Source of the DNA: Planctomycetaceae bacterium
GTDB taxonomy: Bacteria > Planctomycetota > Planctomycetia > Planctomycetales > Planctomycetaceae
Direction: 5' to 3'
Assembly (NCBI GenBank): GCA_029259845.1
Contig: JAJDEI010000221.1
Coordinates: 80,380-144,379, forward strand
Length of the DNA: 64,000 nucleotides
Part shown: piece after piece, positions 34,769 to 43,517 of the stretch
Layout: each line of letters starts with the position of its first letter
Position numbering within the stretch: position 1 is the stretch's first letter
Position numbers and translations under genes: made by a program
The notes under the pieces: model-generated
What the model saw: only the letters and a program-made list of their open reading frames with translations
Told to the model about the DNA's origin: nothing
The model's database searches: none

Positions 34769-36190
34769 TCACGACGCTGACAAGACCGCGTCAACTTCCT
34801 CGGTCTGCGGCGCAATCGCGGCTGTCTGTGTGACGGACGGAGCACGTGTTGGCGCCCAGGACTGATACAGGCCGACCGGAAAGCGAAGGATGCGGGAGGG
34901 GGTGACGCCGAGGAGCGACGTGACCGTCGGCAGAGACACGTTCGTCGCCACCTGCTCGCGGACGCGGTGAACGAAGATCGTGGAGAGGCAACGCATGGCG
35001 AGACTGGCGGCGAACAGGATCTGAAAACCAGTGGATGGATCGGCCGTGCGGCTCTGCAGGAGAGACAAGGCGCCTCCCGCCACGACCGACGTAATCCCGC
35101 CGATGAGGCCGGCGACCGCGGTGCCGGCGGCGATGTACATCGTACGATTGGCGGCCGGTGAATTCTTCAGCAGGAAGCCGTTGGTCGCAATCGCGATGCC
35201 TGCATTCAGCACCGAGTCGGCCATGAACACGGGAATGAGAATCAGCAGCGCGATCGTGGGGTTCGCCGGTATAAGCAGCAACCCGATCATGTTGATCGAT
35301 TTCAGCCAGATGCAGCCGACCAGCACGGGACGGTTGCCGTAGACCTCGGCCACCGATCCCAGCCGACGGGAGAGAATGGCTCCCCCTGCCCAGGAAAATG
35401 TCCACAATAGCAGCACCTGCCCAATTGACAGACCGATGACCTCCAGCAGGTACAAGCTGATGAACGGTGCTCCCAGCATCGCGGCGAAATGCCAAAACGA
35501 CATGAATCGAATGAACGAGCGGAACTGCCGATTACGGAACGGGCCGCGGAGCAAATCCCACATTCTCGGTTCACGCTGCTGCGTCACCGGAGGTTCGTCG
35601 ATGCGAGCGAACAGGCAGATGTCGATGACTCCCAGCACGGCTCCCAAGCCCACGAGCGCCGGCAGGGCAACCCGGATTGAGAGGTCGGTGCCTATCAACA
35701 CCCAACTGCTCAGGAGCATCGCCGCGGCAGCAGTCCATTGCATCCAGAGCTGCCGGACTCCCCAGTAATGGCTCAGGCCGGCGTGCGGCAGGTAGTCCCC
35801 CATCCATGACAGCCACAGCGGCGTTGTGAAGTGGATCAGCCCCTGATTGGCCGCCGTCACCAGCAGGAATGCCCACATCCAAACCGTCGTCGACACGTCC
35901 GGCAACAACCAAGGCCCGGCGGCAATCGGCAGGACGATCAGGCGTTGCAGCAGCGTCAGCCAGAACCAGACGCGGCGACGGTACCTCAGCCGGTTGGCGA
36001 CGACGGCCGCCAGAAACTGCAGAAACAGCATGCCCGTGGGCAGGGCCCCGAAGATGCCAATATGCAGCCCGGTTCCCCCCAAGTCGCGGACAAACTCAAT
36101 CGAGGCGGCAGACATGGTGAGCTGTGCATACGCCATCCCAAGACAGCTGGCGATGATGATGACACGCTGAGCAACCGGAAGAGGCCACAC
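34769..36190 (-). CDS. MFS transporter
   Basis: This 473-residue protein has about twelve hydrophobic helices with features of the major facilitator superfamily (SCLGMAYAQLTMSAASIEFV near the N-terminus, a long central loop near residues 205-225, and SLYLLEVIGLSIGQVLL). The substrate is unknown. The frame starts with GTG at 36190; other starts are possible and an upstream ribosome site is not clear. A repeat element lies not far upstream of the start. Confidence 0.75.
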   Translation of the reverse strand: MWPLPVAQRVIIIASCLGMAYAQLTMSAASIEFVRDLGGTGLHIGIFGALPTGMLFLQFLAAVVANRLRYRRRVWFWLTLLQRLIVLPIAAGPWLLPDVSTTVWMWAFLLVTAANQGLIHFTTPLWLSWMGDYLPHAGLSHYWGVRQLWMQWTAAAAMLLSSWVLIGTDLSIRVALPALVGLGAVLGVIDICLFARIDEPPVTQQREPRMWDLLRGPFRNRQFRSFIRFMSFWHFAAMLGAPFISLYLLEVIGLSIGQVLLLWTFSWAGGAILSRRLGSVAEVYGNRPVLVGCIWLKSINMIGLLLIPANPTIALLILIPVFMADSVLNAGIAIATNGFLLKNSPAANRTMYIAAGTAVAGLIGGITSVVAGGALSLLQSRTADPSTGFQILFAASLAMRCLSTIFVHRVREQVATNVSLPTVTSLLGVTPSRILRFPVGLYQSWAPTRAPSVTQTAAIAPQTEEVDAVLSAS

Positions 36191-36509
36191 GGGGAGAACT
36201 CAGGTTGGGGGCGGGGGCGGGAGTTTCGAGCAGAGTTCGTTGGAGGAGACCAATCAGCCGGAAAGGTTCGCCAACTCGGTCGGTTCGGCGGCGAGAATTT
36301 CCCACAACCGCACACGGCTGGCAAGCCCAAGTAGACTTCGCACAGTTATCCAGGAACATAGGCGTGTCCGTTGACACCGCGTCCGCTCTCCATGGAGGAT
36401 GGCGTGGCCTGCGCTCTTTCCCGCCCCAGCAGCCCGTTGTGAACCGTGTGCCACGGATGGGTCAGTCGCGCTCCGGCCGATTGCGACAGACTCGATCATG
36501 CCGATTCGG

Positions 36510-36623
36510 TTCCCAAGCCGACGGCTCTGCCGTCGGACCGGTGACAGTGCGACGGGCAGCCGCGCAACCGACGGCGGCGCGGCGAATGGTGGAAGACCGA
36601 CGGCAAAGCCGTCGGCTTGGGAA
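36510..36623. repeat. 114-bp bi-hairpin element (TTCCCAAGCCGACGG ends)
   Basis: The left end TTCCCAAGCCGACGGC pairs with GCCGTCGG, and the right end is its near-perfect inverted copy (CCGACGGCAAAGCCGTCGGC then TTGGGAA). A single copy of the hairpin is at 41773-41801. It lies upstream of ettA. Confidence 0.8.
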
Positions 36624-36710
36624 TGAAGTGCGTCACCCCATGGAATTGCACGGTCCCGCAAATCACTTGCCAAACCGCTCTCCTCATCCCACACTCCTCC
36701 TTTTCCGCTC

Positions 36711-36765
36711 CCTGACTCCTGACCCCTGATCCCCGACCCCTGATCCCCGACCCCTGATCCCCGAC
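36711..36765 (+). repeat. CCCCTGATCCCCGA tandem tract before ettA start
   Basis: Three near-perfect CCCCTGATCCCCGA units directly precede the ettA ATG, with the last base adjoining the start codon. Before them stands CTGACTCCTGA. No Shine-Dalgarno sequence is visible within 20 bp of the start. Confidence 0.85.
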
Positions 36766-38442
<1,677 letters not shown>

Positions 38443-38526
38443 AGCCAAGCCCTTTTGACCTTGGTCGCGGAACGAAACCGGCGTAGAATCGAGTCGACAG
38501 ATGCCAGGAAGTACGGAGAGACCCCG

Positions 38527-38943
38527 ATGCTGACCATCGACGCTGTGAATCGGATCATCGAATTGGCGAATGCCATTCAAGCCTACTGGGATCGCGAATT
38601 ACCGAAAGCGCATCCTGAGTATCCACTCGTCCATGAGGGAGAGACTTCACCCCCGGAACCCGCGGAGCAGAAGGCGCTGCAAGCCTTCGTCAATTCTCTG
38701 CCGGAAGGCCAACTGCACAAGGCGTTACTCACTGTGCGTGTCGGGCGTGCTGACATCAGTGTTGACAACATCATTGACGGCTATGCGCAGTTGAAGCAAG
38801 AGTTTCCCGATAAGGACTCCGCGATCAATCGAATTCTGGACACGACCGCGCTTGGAGACTATCTGTCAGACGGTGTTGAACGTCTGAAACGCGAGTCGAT
38901 CGATATTGATTCCGTGACGGACGACTCGGTCCCCGCGACGTAG
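38527..38943 (+). CDS. DUF3775-like small protein
   Basis: This 138-residue protein begins MLTIDAVNRIIELANAIQAY and contains ALLTVRVGRADISVDNIIDGY and YLSDGVERL, resembling DUF3775. There is no known function. ATG 38527; the open frame further upstream lacks a good start. It follows ettA by 84 bp on the same strand and is the first of several little-known genes. Confidence 0.5.
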   Translation: MLTIDAVNRIIELANAIQAYWDRELPKAHPEYPLVHEGETSPPEPAEQKALQAFVNSLPEGQLHKALLTVRVGRADISVDNIIDGYAQLKQEFPDKDSAINRILDTTALGDYLSDGVERLKRESIDIDSVTDDSVPAT

Positions 38944-38985
38944 CCTTGCCCAGTATTTTCGACGTCCCAAGAGAAAGCTCCGATT

Positions 38986-39618
38986 GTGCCATCGAACGCT
39001 TTCTCCTCGCATCTGTTGAAACTCCTTGAGGATGCCGAGGAACTGGAGGACGCTCATTCCAAGCTCAAGACGGGCAACGTGGGGAGACAGCACGGGCTCG
39101 GATCCGTCAATCGCGCGGCGGTGATCATGTGTGTTTCTGCTTGGGAAGCATACGTCGAGGAGTTGGTCAGAGAATCCCTTGAAGCGATTCGTCCGGCTGG
39201 ACCAGCCATGGGGGTTTGGCCTTCTCTCAACGCAACGGTGCGGGGTCAGCTCGGTCGGTTCAATACTCCAAACGCTGAGCAAGTTCGCCTTCTTTTTTCG
39301 GACTCAATCGGCCTCTCTGACGTACGACTCGCATGGAATTGGAGAAACTGCCCATCCCAGCGAGCGATGGAACGTCTCGGTGAGGTGATGACCTTGAGAC
39401 ACCAGATTGCCCATGGTGTGAATCCGCGACCAACCATACATAACTACTACTCCAGCCAACTTCCTGACTCCTTCCGGCGGCTCGGGCTATGCACAGACGA
39501 GGCTGTGAGGACACACCTTGTCGATGGGTTGGGAATTGCCGCCCCGTGGCCCATGGAACCAATGGAGTCGTTCCCAAAATGGAGCTGGGGAACGAGGCGT
39601 CGTGTCGACCGACAATGA
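38986..39618 (+). CDS. HEPN domain protein (RiboL-PSP-HEPN-like)
   Basis: This 210-residue protein has RAAVIMCVSAWEAYVEELVRE near residue 45 and the HEPN-type motif LRHQIAHGVNP near residue 145, that is R-x4-H. HEPN domains are often RNases in toxin or defence systems. It starts with GTG 38986 because no ATG is nearer. It lies between a DUF3775-like gene and a DUF6714-like gene. The Arg/His pair looks intact, so activity is possible, but no antitoxin is identified. Confidence 0.65.
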   Translation: MPSNAFSSHLLKLLEDAEELEDAHSKLKTGNVGRQHGLGSVNRAAVIMCVSAWEAYVEELVRESLEAIRPAGPAMGVWPSLNATVRGQLGRFNTPNAEQVRLLFSDSIGLSDVRLAWNWRNCPSQRAMERLGEVMTLRHQIAHGVNPRPTIHNYYSSQLPDSFRRLGLCTDEAVRTHLVDGLGIAAPWPMEPMESFPKWSWGTRRRVDRQ

Positions 39619-39630
39619 ACAGGATCGGCC

Positions 39631-40095
39631 ATGCACGAGGAATGGGAGCGAGTTCGAATGCTGATTGATCGAGCATTTCACGATGTCCGATTGGGGGACG
39701 GCATCGGATTGTGGGAGGCTCAGGCAATCGATGACTACGCCGACGCGGAAACGCGGCAACGGAATCGGAACCGCGACGAGAAGGACGACTGGCGACGTAT
39801 TTCGATCGAGACACTTAATGCGTGCTACAGCAGCCCGTGTTTTTTTGATGCGGCCGGGATGCGATTTCACTTGCCCGCGTTCCTCACCGCTGAACTGGCG
39901 GACCAGCCCACCTTTGGAGCTGTGTTCCACCTGACGAGCTTCGACGGGAACGCCCGCGATTCACAGTTTGAATTACTTAATGCCGAGCAGCGCAATGCCG
40001 TGATCGAGTTTCTGCTCTTGCTTCGCGACGCTCCCGGCTACGAATCCGAGCGACCAGCCATCGTTGGTGCCTTGGAGGCCTACTGGACGAAATGA
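39631..40095 (+). CDS. DUF6714-like protein
   Basis: This 154-residue acidic protein contains IDRAFHDVRLGDGIGLWEAQAIDDY, DDWRRISIETLNACYSSPCFF and RFHLPAFLTAELA, which match my memory of DUF6714 (no known function). ATG 39631 begins 12 bp after the previous stop. There are no membrane segments. The gene belongs to a small tight plus-strand cluster. Confidence 0.6.
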   Translation: MHEEWERVRMLIDRAFHDVRLGDGIGLWEAQAIDDYADAETRQRNRNRDEKDDWRRISIETLNACYSSPCFFDAAGMRFHLPAFLTAELADQPTFGAVFHLTSFDGNARDSQFELLNAEQRNAVIEFLLLLRDAPGYESERPAIVGALEAYWTK

Positions 40096-40278
40096 CGCGG
40101 CGGGCGGCACTCCGGAAACCCTGTCATGTTCGGTTGGCATGGATTCGGCTCCAAGGTGCTGATATTCTGCCATGTCGAACGCTTCAGTAACGCGGCGGGA
40201 GTTTTTCGCGTCCTTGAAGGATCGCCAGGACCAGGTCGCTCTCATCGGGAGAGAATCCTGCAGAAAGAAAGGCATGCA

Positions 40279-41067
40279 ATGAGTGCAATCAGGAACGGCC
40301 ATTGGATGAAGCAGGTTCTGCGGACAATCACAGTGCTGCTTTGCGCCGGTTGTGGAATGCGGCAACCGATACGACAGCCCATACCAATCTCACAGCCAAT
40401 CCCACAACCAATCGCGCAACCGATCTCACAACCAATCGCGCAGCCGATTTCACAACCAATCGCGCAGCCGATTTCACAGCCGATTTCACAGCCGATTTCA
40501 CAGCCGATTTCACAGCCGATTTCACAGCCAATCGTGCAGCCGATCTCACAGCCAATCTCGGGGATTTTCTTACTTTCGGGTTCGGCGACGCAACAGTCCA
40601 CGGTCAGAACAGCACTTGCACGCTGCACCTTCCCGTTCGACCGTTTGCGGCCTGAATTGCAACGAAAGGGCCTTCGCTCCGTCAAGATCTCGTGGCAGCC
40701 CATGGGAGAGGGAACGCTGGGATGGGCGTCGACTGGCGGCGAAGTCGGAATCAACAACTCCATCGGAGGCTTGCAGGCCCAGCGAACCGCAATTCTGGAA
40801 CTGGGGCACATCGTGGATTTCTTCTACATGACGCCAGACATGCGTGAAGCGATCATCAAGCTCTGGCATCCGGACATCCCGGATGATCATGAGTGGTTCG
40901 GCTCGACTCGTTACTGGGACCGAAACGGCGAGGCGTATAGCACGTTGTTTCTGTGGGCGTTCGCGGACGAGGAACTGTGGATTGACGCAGGCTATTCGCA
41001 CAAGCCGTCGAAAGAGCTTGCAGCCCAACTGAGGGCCATTCTCCTGCCCAACATCGCGATGCGATGA
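40279..41067 (+). CDS. Putative lipoprotein with (QPI-x)n repeats and zincin-like C-terminus
   Basis: This 262-residue protein has an N-terminal hydrophobic segment with a Cys (LLCAGC near residue 21), a possible lipoprotein signal. From residue 31 to about 94 come some sixteen QPI-x units, encoded by 12-bp tandem repeats. The C-terminal domain has ILELGHIVDFFYM and later YWDRNGEAYSTLF. This looks like a zinc peptidase layout (HExxH...E), but the first His is Leu. A start at ATG 40279 has AAAGAAAGG before it. Confidence 0.6.
   Translation: MSAIRNGHWMKQVLRTITVLLCAGCGMRQPIRQPIPISQPIPQPIAQPISQPIAQPISQPIAQPISQPISQPISQPISQPISQPIVQPISQPISGIFLLSGSATQQSTVRTALARCTFPFDRLRPELQRKGLRSVKISWQPMGEGTLGWASTGGEVGINNSIGGLQAQRTAILELGHIVDFFYMTPDMREAIIKLWHPDIPDDHEWFGSTRYWDRNGEAYSTLFLWAFADEELWIDAGYSHKPSKELAAQLRAILLPNIAMR
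40372..40560 (+). repeat. 12-bp coding tandem repeat (QPI-x)
   Basis: Units such as CAGCCGATTTCA and CAACCAATCGCG are repeated about sixteen times, each adding QPI plus a variable residue. The most regular part is near 40450-40530. Unit number could vary between strains. Confidence 0.85.
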
Positions 41068-41211
41068 CGCTCATGGCGATGCAGCCGATCTTGTCCTGTT
41101 GTTCCCCTGATTTGGTTGCTTGAAGCCGAACGACTTGGGGTTTTCGTGATCCGCCGGGGCCTGTAGTGCGTTTCCTTGGGAGGGGAAACTTCACCAGAGG
41201 AGGCGGTTGCC

Positions 41212-41730
41212 ATGTTGATGACAACGTTTCGTTGCGGCGAGTGCAGGACACGGGTGGAGGCAGCCGTCTCTTCAGAGTTGCTGCATTGTCCGGTCTGTGC
41301 GCAGGTTCTGGACGAAGAAGCAGCCGTCTTCGATTCCGCGACCTTGGGGGCCAATGCCGCGGCTCAGCCGATCGTCGAGCGGGAGACCGGGGACGAAACG
41401 CGCAGTCTTGAAGAGGAGTTGCGGCGGATCGACCGCAAGTGGGAGCGGTACCAACGGGTCCATCTATTTCGCCCGGCCCGCGGACCGGCCCGCGTGCCGT
41501 CCAAACGCCGCGCGATTACGAAGATCGTCCTGTTTGCTCTGCCGGTTGTTGTCTGTATTCAACTGGTGCTGACAGGACGCGCATTGCTGGCGTTGCTGGT
41601 ACTCGTTTGTGCCGGTTTTGGAATCTATCGGGCCGCTGCAGAGTACGTGATGGCCGAGAGCCGCGAGCTTGCTGAGTTCCGCTATCAGGTTGAGCGCGAC
41701 AACGCGGAGCGACAGCGGCTGCCCACCTGA
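41212..41730 (+). CDS. Zinc-ribbon membrane protein
   Basis: This 172-residue protein has a zinc ribbon near the N-terminus (CGEC...CPVC, residues 8-28), an acidic/charged central region, and two helices near residues 100-130 (ITKIVLFALPVVVCIQLVL, ALLALLVLVCAGFGIY). GAGGAGG lies about 10 bases before ATG 41212. The function is unknown. It follows the QPI lipoprotein gene by 144 bp. Confidence 0.65.
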   Translation: MLMTTFRCGECRTRVEAAVSSELLHCPVCAQVLDEEAAVFDSATLGANAAAQPIVERETGDETRSLEEELRRIDRKWERYQRVHLFRPARGPARVPSKRRAITKIVLFALPVVVCIQLVLTGRALLALLVLVCAGFGIYRAAAEYVMAESRELAEFRYQVERDNAERQRLPT

Positions 41731-41772
41731 GAATCGGGGAAACGTCGCCGCAACCGCTGCGTGGGGTCCCGG

Positions 41773-41801
41773 ACCGACGGCAAAGCCGTCGGCCCGGGAA
41801 A
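41773..41801. repeat. Single CCGACGGC/GCCGTCGG hairpin repeat
   Basis: GACCGACGGCAAAGCCGTCGG repeats (in shorter form) the terminal hairpin of the element at 36510-36623. It lies between the zinc-ribbon gene and the following exported protein gene. Confidence 0.6.
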
Positions 41802-41918
41802 CGATCCGGCGTCGAGGAGATTCTCAGGCGGATGTGTTACGCTGCACGCGCAGTTCGTGCGGCGTCTTCACTTCGTCGCTCCGATGTCCCCTGCTCTTCA
41901 TATTCTTGCGAGACGGCG

Positions 41919-43355
41919 ATGAGACCGACGCTCCCGGTGGCGCTGTTGATGCTCGTTTTTTTTGCGCCTGGACTGGTCGCGGGTGACGAGTTCACCTATG
42001 TCAACGAACAGGGGAAAAAGCGAACGATCCATGCGCGACTGGCGGGAGCAGGGCAAGGCATTCTCGCGTTGGAACTCGACGACGGGCGGTGGGAACCGGT
42101 CTTGGAGACAGCCGTTGAGTCCCGGAAGCCGACGGACGGCCCGGAGCCCGTCTCGACCGAAGAAATGGCCCGGCGGCTCGAAAAGCGGTTCTCAAAGCCC
42201 TTGTTCGTGTCCCGCATGGCCGACCCGTATGTGGTCGGATTGGTGTTGATGGCACCGCTCGATGAGGACGCCCAGCCACGTGCCGAGCGTTTTCTCGACA
42301 AGGCCACTTCGTTCCTGCAATCGATCGACCGGGTCTTTACCCGCTTCGCCGAGAAGATGGGAATCCCGCTCGAGCCGCCACGGTTCCCGCTGGTGATGTT
42401 GATTTTCGAGACCGATGCGAACTTCGACGCCTATACGCAGATGGCAACACGCGGGGGCGGCCTGTCGACGCAATCCATTTTGGGGTTCTACTCCCCCACG
42501 ACCAATTGGCTGGCGATTCGACTGGATGAATGCGACTCGTTCGCCGTCCCCTTGCACGAGGCGATTCATCAGCAGGTGTTCAACCGGGGCGTCCTGCAGC
42601 GGCTGGCGCCGTTGCCGGTCTGGTTCAACGAGGGGATCGCCACCGGATTCGAGAACGACGGTGCGAAGATCAGCGTGGACCCGACGCGCATCAACCGGCT
42701 CTACGGCGGCAAAGCGCGGCAGCCGTTCACGCTTCGCTTCGCGGACATCATCCAGCAGGACGACGCCTTTCACGGGGACGTGCTCGCCGGAGAAGCCTAC
42801 ACGCTGGCGTGGTGCCTCCATTGGTTGTTGGTGACGACCAAGCCCGATGAATACACGAAGTACATCAGGAAACTGGGGAGTATCGAGCCGCTCGCCGACA
42901 CGTCCGGTCAGAAACGGCTTGCTGACTTTGAGACGATCTTCGGCCTCGGCTCCGGCACTCTGGAACAGACCATCGGGAAGGAACTGACAACCGCGTCCCG
43001 CAAGCAGCGCGTGCGGCTGGTCCCGCAATCTGTGCCGGTGGGCAAGCTGATCACACAGGACCAGTTGGGGCACCTGGAAGTCGGGCTTGTCCGCAGGGCC
43101 GAAAGGCGGGGCGTTGTGCAGGGGGTCGGCAAGCTGAAGAACCTGTCCCCCTTCCGCACGCTGAGCTTTCGGGTGACGGTGGCCCAAGGCGACCGAGGGA
43201 TCGTCTGGCTCGCCGAAGACGTCCCCCCCGGCCGCCGCGTCAAACTGGATCGCAAGTTTATTCCCGCTTCGGGGAACCGGGGCTATTCCGTCTCGATTCG
43301 CTCAGCGATCTCCGGCAGCGTTGAAGACAAAACGCTCAAATCTCTCCCGCATTGA
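41919..43355 (+). CDS. Exported zincin-like metallopeptidase (DUF1570-like)
   Basis: This 478-residue protein has a signal peptide (residues 1-25, MRPTLPVALLMLVFFAPGLV). It has a gluzincin site: PLHEAIHQQVFNRGVLQ (HExxH) with WFNEGIATGFEN (the third ligand Glu) about 25 residues on. This matches DUF1570-type peptidase-like proteins common in planctomycetes. Both site residues are present, so it is likely an active or recently active secreted peptidase. ATG 41919 is chosen for the signal peptide. Confidence 0.75.
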   Translation: MRPTLPVALLMLVFFAPGLVAGDEFTYVNEQGKKRTIHARLAGAGQGILALELDDGRWEPVLETAVESRKPTDGPEPVSTEEMARRLEKRFSKPLFVSRMADPYVVGLVLMAPLDEDAQPRAERFLDKATSFLQSIDRVFTRFAEKMGIPLEPPRFPLVMLIFETDANFDAYTQMATRGGGLSTQSILGFYSPTTNWLAIRLDECDSFAVPLHEAIHQQVFNRGVLQRLAPLPVWFNEGIATGFENDGAKISVDPTRINRLYGGKARQPFTLRFADIIQQDDAFHGDVLAGEAYTLAWCLHWLLVTTKPDEYTKYIRKLGSIEPLADTSGQKRLADFETIFGLGSGTLEQTIGKELTTASRKQRVRLVPQSVPVGKLITQDQLGHLEVGLVRRAERRGVVQGVGKLKNLSPFRTLSFRVTVAQGDRGIVWLAEDVPPGRRVKLDRKFIPASGNRGYSVSIRSAISGSVEDKTLKSLPH

Positions 43356-43517
43356 AGTTTCCAGCCAGACTGTGACTGCGAGGCATCTTGTGCCGGCGGC
43401 GCCCAGCCGCGAAAGTCGAGGAATCCTCCAACGGACTGCTTCTTCCGTTCGTAAACAGGGCACGGCACGATCCGTCCGCGGTGCCGATGTCCTCGTTTTC
43501 GTTTCAGGAGATTCCGG

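Larger units (their letters stand above)
36191..36765. other. Intergenic region rich in repeats
   Basis: 575 bp between the divergent MFS and ettA genes. It holds a 114-bp two-ended element (36510-36623) and, directly before ettA, a tandem CCCCTGATCCCCGA tract. No further gene is supported. Confidence 0.65.

Noticed and set aside
40372..40560. Possible CRISPR array
   Set aside because: The 12-bp units are contiguous, without unique spacers, and keep a reading frame (QPI-x); it is a coding tandem repeat.
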